Positions 1 to 11,175 of a DNA stretch of 64,000 nt are shown piece after piece. This DNA comes from Taudactylus pleione. Its lineage: Eukaryota; Chordata; Amphibia; Anura; Myobatrachidae. Positions within the stretch are counted from its first letter, which is position 1. Every line of letters starts with the position of its first letter. Below the pieces are notes generated by a model. It did not search any database, was not told the origin of the DNA, and saw nothing but the letters and a program-made list of their open reading frames with translations. A program made the translations under genes and the position numbers. The stretch lies in assembly GCA_031769625.1 (NCBI GenBank), contig JAUIMM010000484.1, positions 5,325,501 through 5,389,500 of the forward strand. Reading direction: 5' to 3'.

Positions 1-460
1 GCAAAATGTATATATGAATGTTTTTATTATAAGTTTAATACAGTAGAAGACAAAAATCATGAAGTCTATGAGACCTGGGTGATGATAACTCATATGACAT
101 GGCACAGTCCTTTGTCAAACTGGTTGTTGCTGCATAGAGGAGTTCCTTTGCTACACAGAATATCCTAGATATTACTATGCACTTACAGATCTCACATGGT
201 TCATCCTGTCATTCCTTGTTAGTAGAATGAGTAAGGTTTGTACTGGATTATGGGCAGTCCTGCTGAGATACAGACACAAGGATACTCTGGTTCTGCAAAA
301 ATGAGATATATGACACAGGACATGATATTTCATAGACATGGAGACTGGGCATATTGCAAGGTAATTCTTATTTCACACTTCATGTTGCTCAAATTCATCT
401 AAATATCACATCACCTTGGAGGAAAGGAAACAAGTTAATTTAATTACGTTTTTGACCAAG
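1..460. other. AT-rich spacer, nothing recognised
   Basis: No open frame of note, no tandem repeat and no transposon end that I recognise. It is AT-rich unique-looking sequence that stops at the fold-back element beginning at 461. Confidence 0.6.
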
Positions 461-635
461 GGGGGTATTTATCAAAGCTAGGAGAGAGATAAAATTGTGA
501 GATATAAAGTACTAGCCAATCAGCTTCCAATTTATATTTTGCAGGCTATATTTATAAAATGATAGTTAGGAGCTGATTGGCTGGTAATTTATCTTTTACA
601 ATTTTATCTCTCTCTCAGTTTTGATAAATACCCCA
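461..635. mobile_element. Fold-back MITE (ends GGGGTATTTATCAAA)
   Basis: The two ends are long inverted repeats. The left arm reads GGGGTATTTATCAAAGCT followed by a GAGAGAGATAAAATT block and an AGCCAATCAGCT block. The right arm is the near-complement of all three blocks, ending in TTTGATAAATACCCC. The whole 175 bp could fold into one hairpin. There is no coding capacity, as expected of a non-autonomous DNA transposon. A diverged relative lies at 25,225-25,396 and a half-copy near 25,815-25,845. I could not settle the target-site duplication or the superfamily. Confidence 0.75.
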
Positions 636-1056
636 CAAGTTCCTTCCTATATGTAAGAAAAACTACAAAGTTGTAAATACAGTATGTGCATGTAAACCAA
701 AATATTTTTAAGAAAATGAAAATAAATCAAATGTGACATAAAGACATCCCAACTGTACTTTTATATACAGACGTTATTTGAAACATTAGTTAAAAAGTGT
801 AAAAGTTTAAATGAATGGGAACTGGGGTATAGGCTAAATTGGATATCAGGGAAAGTGTGTGTGTATGTGGGTGGGGGGGAACAGGGATACACATGGGGAG
901 ACAGATGTAAAACAAACTTATCTCTGTTGTAAGAAGGGAATGAGGAACATCCCCTTGGGGCTAATCTCTCCTCTTCTGCTCTGAGCTACAGCTGTCATCA
1001 GTTGAAAGAAGAGAAGCACTTGCCGCTCACTGTTACAATGTTCAGTCGAGATGCAC
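636..1056. other. Spacer between MITE and Harbinger element
   Basis: Unique-looking sequence with a short GT/G-rich patch near 855-885. No gene or transposon end is supported. Confidence 0.5.
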
Positions 1057-1370
1057 TTATGCTGGCCACACACATGGCGATTTTTTTACCCGATTTGGAC
1101 GATTTGACGAATCGTGAGGACAAATCGTGTAAAATATGGCCAAATCATGATGCTGATGCGCGTCCCCGCTCATCGCACCTTGCATGTTCAGATCTGGCAT
1201 GCTGTAGGCCAGATTTGCCAGTCAGGGACACGATTTGATCCAAATCGTGAGGTTTTTTTTACTCACGACGTATCGTACGTTTGGAAATTTTGACAGACAG
1301 GACCCTGGACACGCCCAATCGCCATCTTGTGCAGCATCGTGGAGAGTGGAAAAGGAAAGCATGATAGAGC

Positions 1371-1391
1371 CTGCAGGATTACCGCAGTTTG
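1371..1391 (+). other. Possible 5' exon of the MADF gene
   Basis: Short open stretch near the left end of the Harbinger element, followed at 1392 by GTGAGT, a good splice donor. The next good acceptor is just before 3488. If used, the 1.5 kb minisatellite would be intronic. This is inferred from splice-site motifs only. Confidence 0.25.
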
Positions 1392-1429
1392 GTGAGTATT
1401 GGTACTGTATTTAATGCAACCCCACTGAC

Positions 1430-2945
1430 CACCAATGTGTGCCAGTCACTTCTAATTGCATGACCAAGCCACCGCCCACCATAATGAGGTGGGCGGTGGC
1501 TAGGCCATGCATTAACCTCCCACTGCCCACCAATGTGTGCCACCCACCTACCCACCAATGTGTGCCAGCCACTTCTAAATGCATGAAACAGCCACTGCCC
1601 ACCATAATGAGGTGGGTGGTGGTTGGGCCATGCATTAACCTCCCACTGCCCACCAATGTGTGCCACCCACCTACCCACCAATGTGTGCCAGCCATTTATA
1701 AATGCATGACCCAGCCACCGCCCATAGTGGGAGGTTAATGGTGGCTGGGCCATGCATTAACCTCCCACTGCCCACCAATGTGTGCCACCCACCTACCCAC
1801 CAATGTGTGCCAGCCACTTCTAAATGCATGAACCAGCCACTGCCCACCATAATGAGGTGGGCAGTGGCTAGGCCATGCATTAACCTCCCACTGCCCACAA
1901 ATGTGTGCCACCCACCTACCCACCAATGTGTACCAGCCATTTATAAATGCATGACCCAGCCACCGCCCATAGTGGGAGGTTAATGGTGGCTGGGCCATGC
2001 ATTAACCTCCCACTGCCCACCAATGTGTGCCACCCACCTACCCACCAATGTGTGCCACCCACCTACCCACCAATGTGTGCCATCCACCTACCCACCAATG
2101 TGTGCCAGCCATTTATAAATGCATGAACCAGCCACCGCCCTCCATAATGAGGTGGGCGGTGGCTGGGCCATGCATTAACCTCCCACTGCCCACCAATGTG
2201 TGCCACCCACCTACCCACCAATGTGTGCCACCAACCTACACACAAATGTGTGCCAACCATTTATAAATGCATGACCCAGCCACCGCCTGCCATAATAAGG
2301 CAGGTGGTGGCTGGGCCATGCATTAACCTCCCACTGCGCACCAATGTGTGCCACCCACCTACCCACCAATGTGTGCCACCCACCTACCCACCAATGTGTG
2401 CCAGCCATTTATAAATGCATGACCCAGCCACCGCCTGCCATAATTAGGTGGGTGATGGCTGGGCCATGTATTAACCTCCCACTGCCCACCAATGTGTGCC
2501 ACCCAGCTACCCACCAATGTGTGCCAGCCATTTATAAATGCATGACCCAGCCACCGCCCGGCATAATGAGGTGGGCAGTGGCTGGGTCATGCATTAACCT
2601 CCCACTACCCACCGATGTGTGCCACCCACCTACCCACCAATGTGTGCCACCCACCTACCCACAAATGTATGCCAGCCATTTATAAATGCATGACCCAGCC
2701 ACCGCCCACCATAATGGGGTGGGTGGTGGCTGGGCCATGCATTAACCTCCCACTGCCCACCAATGTGTGCCACCCACCTACCCACCAATGTGTGCCACCC
2801 ACCTACCCACCAATGTGTGCCAGCCATTTATAAATGCATGACCCAGCCACTGCCTGCTGTAATAAGGGGGGCGGTGACTGGGCCATGCATTAACCTCCCA
2901 CTGCCCACCAATGTTTGCCACCCACCTACCCACCAATGTCACGTG
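1430..2945. repeat. Hairpin-rich minisatellite
   Basis: Two nested repeat scales are visible. A short unit of about 25 bp (CACCCACCTACCCACCAATG followed by TGTGC) occurs one to several times, alternating with a longer block. The longer block is an imperfect palindrome: ATGCATGACCCAGCCACCGC, then a small loop containing ATAATGAGG, then the reverse complement ending in GGCTGGGCCATGCAT. About eleven palindromic blocks are present, roughly 120-170 bp apart. The array lies between the left end of the Harbinger element and its MADF exon. Long open frames on both strands (for example 1379-1753 minus and 2344-2685 plus) exist only because the unit lacks stops, so I do not call genes. Confidence 0.9.
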
Positions 2946-3119
2946 ACACCTATAAAATAACCTCACATTAAAAAATCACAACAAATATAAAAAAATTACA
3001 ACAACACCGAACCATATATAAAATTTGTTTTTGTTGCTGTGATTCTTTAGTTTATGTTGTTTAAATATACCACCATAAACAAATGTATGCCAACAATATT
3101 AAAATATACATTGCAACAT

Positions 3120-3360
3120 CAAAAATAAAACATATTAAAATACATATAAAAACATAGAACATTCCTGTAAAAAAAACATATTAAAATACATATAAAAACA
3201 CATAACATTCCTGTAAAAAATAATCATTAAAATACATAAAAAAACGCATAACATTCCTGTAAAAAAAACTGATTAAAACACATATAAAAACACATAACAT
3301 TCCTGTAATAAAAACTGATTAAAATACATATAAAAACACATAACATTCCTGGAGAAATAT
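3120..3360. repeat. 46-bp AT-rich tandem repeat
   Basis: The string ATTCCTG recurs at 3161, 3207, 3253 and 3299, with ATTCCT at 3345, an exact 46-bp spacing over about five copies. Each copy includes ACATATAAAAACACATAAC-type sequence. It is upstream of the MADF exon and within the Harbinger element. Confidence 0.85.
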
Positions 3361-3487
3361 AATATAAAAAAACAAAAAAACATATAAAATATACCAAAAA
3401 TTTGAAAAAGGTAAAAATATACATGAAAAATGTACGAAACAATTTACATTTGTAGATTATTAAAGTGTCCTTATTTTTTCCTCCTAG

Positions 3488-5615
3488 CAATGCCCGTGGA
3501 TAGTGAACAGGAATTTCTTACCGGTTTCCTAGAGATCCTCCAGGAAAAGCAGTGCCTTTGGAGGATATCCTGTCGACAGTACCGCCACAAGTTGGCAAAA
3601 TTGGCAGCTTTGAATGTCCTTTTGGAATATACAAAATGGTTAATTGCGGATGCTGACCTTAATGCAGTGCGGCACACAATACAGAATATCTGTGTACCAT
3701 GTATATAAAAGAAAAGCGAAGAGTGGATGAGTCCAAAAGTTCTGGGGCTGGCAGTAACGACGTGTACCAGCCAACACCCTGGTACTATGACCTTTATAAG
3801 TTTTATAAGTGAACAAGAGCCACAACGCCAGTCAGTTGTCCTGATGGCCAAATGAGAGGGAGACCAGGAGGTGGCAGAAGTGATTGCACTGTCTGAGGAT
3901 TTGTTGGTAAGTAGAGACACAGGGCCTGGTTCAGACCCGGTTACTCTGATAGAGCGCTCGCTCTGAATCAGGGCCGGGTTTTTTTTTTATTAGAACGACC
4001 TCCTGGCTGCTCGCATAGCTGTGGGTGACCACCCACAACTACAGAGAACGGCCATGATGATGGTCGCGACCATCGGGCTTGCAACGAGACCCTTGTGGTA
4101 GGGTCTCATGGCCGCAAGTCCCAGAGAGCTTTCGGCTCTAACAGCCATAAGCTCTCCAATGACAGGCGTTCTCATGGGAATGCCTCCGTTTGGGCAGCCA
4201 CCCCACCGGCCTGCCCACCAAAGGGGGCAAGCTGTCACTCAATATCGACAGCTTTGTTGCGAGACCTGGAGCGACGGAGTGCCCGTCGCTAGCTGGGTCT
4301 CGTGCATGCACACGATGGAGCCAGATCCATCCTGCGCATGCGCTGTGGCCACCATTGACCCGGTTGCGAGCACTCAGAGCTTGCGACCGGGTCTGAATCA
4401 GGCCCACAGTTCATAAGTTTTTTTGTTGCTCAATCACAGTTGTCCACAGTAGTCATTTATCTCACAGATAGCCCTCCTGCCATGGCACTGCACCTGGTCC
4501 ATGGAAATAGGCCATATACTCCTCCCTCACTTCTTTGGCACGTGCTGTTGATGTTGTTGCATTTGTCGGTGCAGACACTGATGTAAACTGTGCAATCTCC
4601 TCCGGAGGTCCTACATCTTCTGGTCTAGCTGGGACTGGTCCTCGTTGTGTAGTTCTCCTTTGCAGAAGTTATGTAGCACACAGCACGCCAACATGACCCA
4701 ATCTATCTTCTCCACACGTAGGTTTATGGTGGTGTGGAAAATGCAGAACCGGTTGCTGAGTATTCCAAACGCATATTCCACAATGCGCAGTTCCCGTGAT
4801 AGATGATAGTTGTAGATCCTCTTCTCTCTGGTCAGGCCCCTCTGTGCAAATGGCTTCATCACATGTTCATGTAATGCAAAAACCTTGTCTGTGACAAAAA
4901 CATAATTTAGGCCGTGCTTTGTCTCATCCAGTGATGGTAAGTGGAAGGTTTTGTTGGTGAGTTTCTGGTAGAAAGCAGTCTGTTTGAAGAACCCACCATC
5001 TGAAGCACGGCCATTCTTGCCAACATCCACAAACAAAAATTCATAGTTGGCATTCACCACTGCCATGAGAACAATGTTGAAGAAGCCTTTGTAGTTGTAG
5101 TAATATGATCCGGTGTTGGCAGGTGGGTTAATGCGGATGTGTTTTCAATCGATGGCTCCTCTGCAGTTATTGAAATTCCAACATTGTTCAAATTCTACAG
5201 AGCTCTTCCACTCTTCCATGGTGTTAGGAAACTGGAAAAATAGAAAAATAATTTTTTAGATAAACATAACTTTAATATTGTTTTTTTTTTACCTATATAG
5301 ACTTCCGTCCAAGATCCTGATTTGTCCATCACGCCGGACCTAACATTGATCGGGGACAGCGAGGTGGAAAACTTCACCACAATGGCCACACCCATTGAAC
5401 CAGGAGCATCATCCTCCTCGATACCACCCCAAAAAAAAAAAAAACACAGAATAGTAGAAGTTGTTTCTACAAAAAGCAGAAATCATCCTTCAAAAAGCCC
5501 CTGATGCTATTGATGACTTTACTGCTCACATTAATAGTCAGATGAGAAAAATGGTTGCGGTCAATTCAAAAAATTTCCCTAGGCTCGTCTATGAGCTTCT
5601 CATTCGAGTTATATA
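3488..5615 (+). pseudogene. Harbinger-associated MADF-domain protein, broken
   Basis: Partner protein of PIF/Harbinger transposons; family members bind DNA and help the transposase reach the nucleus and the element ends. Exon 3488-3906 follows a clean acceptor (TTTTTTCCTCCTAG) and starts MPVDSEQEFLTGFLEILQ, with a MADF-like stretch (CLW followed by spaced aromatic and basic residues) over about residues 5-65. A frameshift near 3690 moves the reading frame to the stretch with SGAGSNDVYQP and WYYDLYKF, typical of this family, then a stop appears. The exon ends at a GTAAGT donor (3907). The last exon starts after TATATAG at 5301 and carries SVQDPDLSITPDLTLIGDSE, a poly-A/Lys tract with another frameshift near 5440, and a tail ending about 5615. 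The minus-strand transposase exon sits inside this gene's intron. Confidence 0.75.
3923..4404. mobile_element. GGCCTGATTCAG-family MITE, copy A
   Basis: Begins GGCCTGGTTCAGACCCGG and ends with the near reverse complement CCGGGTCTGAATCAGGCC. It is flanked by a perfect 5-bp direct repeat CACAG (3918-3922 and 4405-4409), evidence of insertion. It sits in the MADF intron, just after the splice donor. The interior matches copies C (32.4 kb, reverse orientation) and D (36.4 kb), including AGCTGTGGGTG-containing palindromes and GGGTCTCATGGCCGCAAG-like sequence. The first 55 bp form a small hairpin of their own. No transposase is encoded; open frames inside are artefacts. Confidence 0.85.
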
Positions 5616-6097
5616 AAGAGTTAAATTGAACAAAAAAAACCTTTTTTTCTTTCACAAGAAACAATGTGTAGTGTGTAGTGTGTTTTTTTTTCAATTTAGC
5701 TTGCAATAATGGTACTGCAGCACTTTAACGACTGAGGTGAGATGAGTGTCCCAAACTTCAGGTCTTCAAATTACCTTCCTGTAGCCTGGTACCTCAGGGT
5801 AGCCACCAGCCTCTCTTCAGCAGGGATTGCCCTCTGCCACCTTGTGTCCTGTCTCTGGATGTGGGAGGTCCCCATAGTCAGCAAGTCCTGGAAGGTGGCG
5901 TCATCCATGCACAGGTAGTTGCGATAATCATCCGGGTTATTGTCCTTGATCTCCATCAGCAGGGACATGTGAGAGCGGGTATCCCTTTGCTGCCACCACT
6001 CTTTGGTCCAGCCTGTTCTTCTCCTTCGCTGGGCCCTCTCCTGGTTCAACTGGACCCCAGCTTGGGGGACCAAAACTTTATACTGATAGGGATGCAT
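4611..6097 (-). pseudogene. PIF/Harbinger DDE transposase, broken
   Basis: HARBI1-like nuclease that would cut and join the transposon ends. The N-terminal part (about 5698-6097) holds a helical region with the conserved stretch RQDTRWQRAIPAEERLVATL and then LKFGTLISPQSL, interrupted by a stop at 5771-5773. The catalytic part (4611-5231) follows a good acceptor on the minus strand (TTTTTCCAG). It has the first Asp in CRGAID at 5148-5150, but the next codon, normally Gly, is TGA (5145-5147). It continues with FVDVG, the second Asp in FVTDKVFAL (4887-4889) and the Glu in RIVEYAFGILSNRF (4776-4778), 37 residues on. The DDE triad is therefore all present but unreadable in one protein. A linker of about 50 residues between the two parts is missing or unrecognisable. 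The plus-strand MADF last exon lies in the gap. Confidence 0.9.
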
Positions 6098-6365
6098 CAG
6101 CACATAATTCAGGAACAGGATAGAATGCAGTTGCACACACTTGCAGGTAGATAATACACTTTGTAAAAGGTAAAAGCCAAATACAAAGCAGGAGCACAGT
6201 AGCAATGTACAGGTTTCAGCTGGTATAAACCTAGCCTCACTAGTATCAGAGCAGAATGTGCACAGGGTTAAAATGGTGGCTGCTTTTTATACACCCTGAC
6301 TAGCCCCTCCCTTTGTTATTATTAGAAGTCAAATTTGCAGATTTTTGGACCAAATCGTGCTCACG

Positions 6366-6560
6366 ACTGCCAGAGGTAGACTCGGCTCTGTGTAGCTTGA
6401 GGGGGCCCCCGCAGCTAAGTTGCCCTGGGGTCCCCACAAGCCTTAATCCAGCCCTGGTGCTTCGTGCTTTAGGAGATGGTGATCAGAGTACAGGGTAGTT
6501 ATGGGCAACTGGAATCCCCCTTAAGTATGCCCCTGCTATATCAGCATTATATAAATCTAA
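6366..6560. other. Spacer between Harbinger remnants
   Basis: Contains a G/C-rich patch and the string CCTTAATCCAGCCCTG, which recalls interspersed amphibian repeats, but no ends can be defined. The last three bases, TAA, form the target duplication of the next MITE. Confidence 0.4.
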
Positions 6561-6886
6561 TGCCGGCCATACAAGCGCGATATTGAAACGTCACAATTTG
6601 TTGTACGATTTCCCTTGAATGCTCCATACGATGTGATCAAAACTTTAAATGGTGTACTATTGATCGTTATGATCTTACGATACGGATGATAATGTGTATC
6701 ACATTGTACACAATAGATCGCTATCTTACGGTTTTGCCGTAAGACCTACAATCCAGCTATATGACGGCGTGGACCCGCATCGGCATCGTAAACATACAGA
6801 ATCAACACACGATGTACACGATTGATCGATACGATTGATCGAAATCGTCCACATTGTGCAAAAAATCGCACCGTGTATTGGCCGCT
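6561..6886. mobile_element. Harbinger-type MITE
   Basis: 326 bp with terminal inverted repeats TGCCGGCCATACAAGCGCGA and, read from the other end, AGCGGCCAATACACGGTGCG. It is flanked by a perfect TAA duplication (6558-6560 and 6887-6889). The termini resemble the left end of the Harbinger element at 1060 (GCTGGCCACACACATGGCGA), so this looks like a non-autonomous relative mobilised by that type of transposase. The interior is rich in CGAT-containing short inverted motifs. Confidence 0.85.
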
Positions 6887-6889
6887 TAA

Positions 6890-7879
6890 GATACTGTAGA
6901 TCTCTTATGTCATCATCATTATTAGGTCCAAGGTCCAGGGTCCAGGGTAATCTTAATATAATATTATCTGCAATGCCAAATTTTGGAAAGCTTGGTTTCC
7001 GTAAAAGATATTAACTGCAAAATACATTGTTATATATTTCTCAGAGTGTTTAAAAAATGTTTAAATGTTTTTCTCCGAGTACAGTACAGAGTCCATATTT
7101 ATAGCTAATTACATAGAATAACTGACAGTGAAAGACAGAAGTAAAGGTGATGATATTTCATTTATTTGCAGAATCACTTTGGGTAAATTACATAAATTGT
7201 GGAGTCTCTATTGCTGACTCTATAGCAGTCATACATTGTCAATGTGTCAGGACACATTTATGACATACAATAACAGGCTGGATGTGTCAGGGGTGAAAAT
7301 CTTGCAACAAGTAATTTAGAGACATCTAGGAAATTACATTTTAATGAATGCTCTTTGGACAAATGTTGTTTCTACTGGGTTTCCTGTGCATGACAAGGGT
7401 CAATGCCTAGACAGAATTCATATCTAAGAAATATTTTTACAGCTTGTCAGTGCAATTACGATTTTGTTGCAGTATTGGAATTGGAGTGGAATGACAATTT
7501 CTGTCTGATTAAATTTAAAAGCTAAAAAAAATTGAGATAAATTCACTGTTGTGCACTTTTTATGTGCTTTTCAAGCTGTCACACATCGGGTGCAGTTTTC
7601 AGATCTAAACCACATCTGATGTGAAAACTCAAACTCCAATCAACCCCTGAACCACATACAGTTAAGGCTAACCTGTATGCAAAAGTTTTGCTTAAATTGT
7701 GTAATGTACATAGAATCATACCATGGGCTGAACTCATAGATGGACAGGGCTGCTGTGCAAAAATATGCTATAATGCCTGCAAGAGGAGCCTGAAGGAAAA
7801 TACACCTCCTGCTGGAATCTCAGATCTGATGCCAGCATCCAAAGACACAGGATCAGAAAATCAGCATCGACCATCTGAG
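6890..7879. other. Unique AT-rich spacer
   Basis: No tandem repeat, transposon end or convincing exon. The only open frames are short and uncharacteristic. Confidence 0.5.
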
Positions 7880-8184
7880 TAAGCCTAAGCCTCACAGAAT
7901 GGCCACCTCCTGCCCACTTGAGAGGCCAGTAAATCCATATAAGAATAAGCAGACGTTCGGCTGGGCACTGCCAGTAAATGGGTCTGACGCCCCATTTTTC
8001 GGGAAACGCAGGCTGCGCACGCAACATCAACTTGTTCCCGTCCGCAATCAGCTGCAGCACTTAAACCGCCATTGCAGTCAGTGAACGGCACATGTACAGT
8101 ACAGATCCTGCGCATGCGCCAATTATTAAACATTGGAGTTGTGCGTGAAGCATCAGGTTTACCTACCACTCTGAATCAGGCCTC
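7880..8184. mobile_element. GGCCTGATTCAG-family MITE fragment
   Basis: The right end CTCTGAATCAGGCC (8171-8184) matches the terminus of copies A-D, and the preceding sequence contains CGCATGCGCC-type motifs like the right part of copy B. No matching left terminus could be found, so it is probably truncated or strongly diverged. Confidence 0.5.
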
Positions 8185-8930
8185 ATGTCCTATAGGGGGT
8201 ACCAGAGAAAATGTATATATTTTATATAGGATGGGGTTCCATTATTTATGTAACTTACTACAGGGACATTAATATTTATTTTATTGAGGAAGGGGAATAC
8301 CAATAGTCATGTTACTTGTAGTTCATTCTCTTGTGGTGCTAAAAGTTCAATTATTAATTGCCACACATGCACTCTGCAACTTGTAGTGCTGCAAATGTGT
8401 ACATATATGTCCACCTGAGCGTTCACTCCCATGACTCCATAGGATTGCATGGTGCTAAAGCAGCGCACAGCATGGCGTAGTGTGGCGCACGCAGCTAATC
8501 GCATGGCGCAATGTGTGTGCACATTTGCAGCGCGTTCGGCAAAGATGTAAGAGGACACATCTGTATTTTAAGAATATTACTTTAATTTCCATTGGTCAGG
8601 TGTACCAGGAAGGCTCCAGTGCTCATCAGCATGGTGGTATCTTATACAGGGGCACAGTCATTTTATGAAAAATAATATTGCTAAGAGAATGTAGCCATAT
8701 TTTACAGTACATATTACTTCCCCAAAAATGATACATACAGTATGTACACATCGGCTTATATGGAAATATCAGGAATTACTGTTCAGAACAAGTCATGATC
8801 ACTGGATGACTGTTAAACACTTTACAGTTATAAAAATAAGTGTATACAGAATACAATAAGCTGCATTTTTTATGGCATAAATTATAAATACAGATATTGA
8901 TAAGTAAATTAAGGAAGCAGAACAGTATGT
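8185..8930. other. Spacer, nothing recognised
   Basis: Contains an imperfect repetitive patch with CGCATGGCGCA-like motifs near 8465-8530. No gene or transposon can be supported. Confidence 0.4.
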
Positions 8931-9865
8931 GCCAAACCAACTCCACTTCCTGCAACTCCACTTCCCACATCTCCCACCCAGAATGCTGGCAAGTATGTGC
9001 TAAACCAACTCCACTTCCTGCACCTACACTTCCTGCATCTCCCACCTAGAATGCTGACAAGTATGTTGCAAACCAACTCAATTTCCTGTATCGCCCACCC
9101 AAAATGCTGGCAAGTATGTGCCAAACCAACTCCACTTACTGCAACTCCATTTCCCACATCTCCAACCCAGAATACTGGCAAGTACCTGCCAAATCAACTC
9201 CACTTCCCACACCTCCAATTCTGGCATCTCCCACCTAGAATGCTGGCAAGTATCTGCCAAACCATCTCCACTTCCCACACGTCCAATTCTGGCATCTCCA
9301 ACCCAGAATGCTGACAAGTATGTTGAAACCAACTCCATTTCCTGTATCTCCCACCCAAAATGCTGGCAAGTATGTGCCAAACCAACTCCACTTACCGCAC
9401 CTACACTTCTGGCATCTCCAACCCAGAATACTGGTAAACCAACTCCACTTCCAACACCTCCATTTCCCACATCTCCCATTCAGAATGCTGGCAAGTGTGT
9501 TGCAAAATAACTCCACTTCCCGCAACTCCCATGCAGAATGCTGGCAAGTATGTGCCCAAACAACTCTACTTCCCGCATCTCCCACCAAGAATGCGGGCAA
9601 GTATGTGCCAAACCAACTCCACGTCCCGCATTTCCCGCCCAGAATGCTGGCAAATATGTGCCAAACCAAGTCCACTTTCCGCAACTTATTCACTTTCCGC
9701 ATCTCACACCAAGAATGCTGGCAAGCATGTGCCAAACCATCTCCACATCCTGTAAAACCACTTCCCAAACCTACAACCCAGAAAACTGGTAAGTACATGC
9801 CAAACCAACTCCAATTGCCACATCTCCCACCCAGAACGCTGAAAAGTATGTGCCAAACTACTGTA
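8931..9865. repeat. Minisatellite with CCAAACCAACTCCACTTCC unit
   Basis: Irregular tandem array with units of about 50-70 bp. A unit contains GTGCCAAACCAACTCCACTT, one or more copies of a CCCACATCTCCCACC-like stretch, and AGAATGCTGGCAAGTATGTG. About fifteen units can be counted from the CTGGCAAGTA-like anchors. Long open frames on both strands, up to 199 codons, are by-products of the repeat and shift register between units. Confidence 0.9.
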
Positions 9866-10615
9866 TGGCAAAATGTAAGACTACATATTCCTCAAATGTT
9901 GTCATAAAATGTTAATATTATTGCCAGACTTGTAGTTTTGGTTATTATTACCAGGTAGACTTATTTGTTAAGTGCCTTTTTTCTTTTAGACTCAGCAAAG
10001 ACTGTTTATTTTTACTTGTAACTGCATGGGTTTTACAATAAATGGGTTTGTGGTAGTATTTCATGCTCCAAACTTTAAAATACTTCAGTAAAAATATTTC
10101 AATATCACCTGTAGGACTTTACACTCACATACTCCAACCTGGAAAGGTTTGCATTTTATCCACTTATATTGGCAGCACTGGCTACCGCTACAGCATGTTA
10201 ATAATAAATGCCTTGTTCCATTATGAAAATAGGCTGCTATTATAAAAACTCCCCTCTGTCTGGCTCTTGTTACAATTAATAGAGCCAAGTGTATGTCTTG
10301 ACTCTTTACACAGTGTGAGGGCTTTCCGGCAAACAAATAGCCTTGTAAGGAGAATTTAATTATGTCAGAGTTTGGCTGGAAATTGTAACTGTACTCCCTG
10401 TTAGATAAACTGAAACAGTTCACCCTGGAGGTAAAATCAAGTTCAGAAATGTACATGTGTGTACTCAGGAATAACATTAAATCAAGATTATATTCAACCT
10501 ACAGTAAATAGATATGGTTTTCCATTTGAATAAGAAACTATATTTGTAGTTAGGTGGATTGTATGCAGATTATAACATTAACCAAACAGTTATATTGCTA
10601 CTGTAGCCTGTAATA
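9866..10615. other. Unique spacer
   Basis: No feature recognised. It ends at the TA dinucleotide that precedes the Tc1 terminus at 10,618. Confidence 0.5.
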
Positions 10616-10617
10616 TA

Positions 10618-11175
10618 CAGCCATGGCCAAAGTCTTGAGAATGACACAAGTATTGGTTTTCAGAAAGTTTGCTGCTTCATTGTTTTTTGACCTTTTTGTC
10701 AGATGTTAGTATGGTATACTGAAGTAAAATTACAAGCATTTCATAGGTGTCAAAGGCTTTTATTGACAATTACATTAAGTTTATGCAAAGAGTCAATATT
10801 TGCAGTGTTGACCCTTCTTTTTCAAGACCTCTGCAATTCGCCATAGCATGCTGTCAATCAACTTCTGGGCTACAAACTGACTGATGGCCGCCCATTCTTG
10901 CCTAATCAATGCTTGGAGTTTGTCAGAATTTGTGGATTTTTAGTTTGTCCACCCACCTCTTGAGGATTGTTCGTCACCAAACTGTTCTTGGATGGTTGGG
11001 AGAAGTTGCTTTTGTATGATGCTTTGGTAAGATTCTTTATTCATGACTGTGTTCTTAGGCAAAATTGTGAGTGAGCCCACTCCCTTGGCTGAGAAGCAAC
11101 CCCACACATGAATGGTCTCAGGATGCTTCACTGTTTGCATAACACAGGAACACAGGACAAAGACTTTTGGAGGAT
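10618..11175 (-). pseudogene. Tc1/mariner element, 3' half, internally deleted
   Basis: The terminus CAGCCATGGCCAAAGTCTTG follows a TA dinucleotide (10,616-10,617), the Tc1 target. Read on the minus strand, the body holds the middle of a Tc1-like transposase, including HVWGCFSAKGVGSLTILPKN and QLLPTIQEQFGDEQ, then jumps directly to SSRGGWTN near 10,950. The jump removes the segment that normally carries the second and third catalytic residues. The remaining sequence to the terminus is the usual 3' tail. The copy cannot make active enzyme. Confidence 0.85.

Larger units (their letters stand above)
1060..6365. mobile_element. Decayed two-gene PIF/Harbinger DNA transposon
   Basis: The left end at 1060 reads TGCTGGCCACACACATGGCG and follows the trinucleotide TTA (1057-1059), the kind of 3-bp target typical of Harbinger. 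The same end type recurs in the MITE at 6561-6886. Inside are remnants of both genes expected of this superfamily: a MADF-domain protein on the plus strand (3488-5615) and a DDE transposase on the minus strand (4611-6097). A sequence near 6330-6365 resembles, in reverse, the subterminal CGATTTG motifs at 1080-1250, so the right end probably lay here. The terminal inverted repeat itself is missing on the right. The element also holds a minisatellite, a 46-bp repeat array and a MITE insertion. Boundaries are approximate on the right. Confidence 0.7.

Noticed and set aside
1379..2966. Long His/Trp/Gly-rich and Cys/Pro/Thr-rich open frames on both strands
   Set aside because: They are translations of the minisatellite unit, which lacks stops in several frames. 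No start context or domain.
9235..9907. Open frames of 187 and 199 codons
   Set aside because: They lie wholly in the 8.93-9.87 kb minisatellite and on opposite strands of the same repeats.
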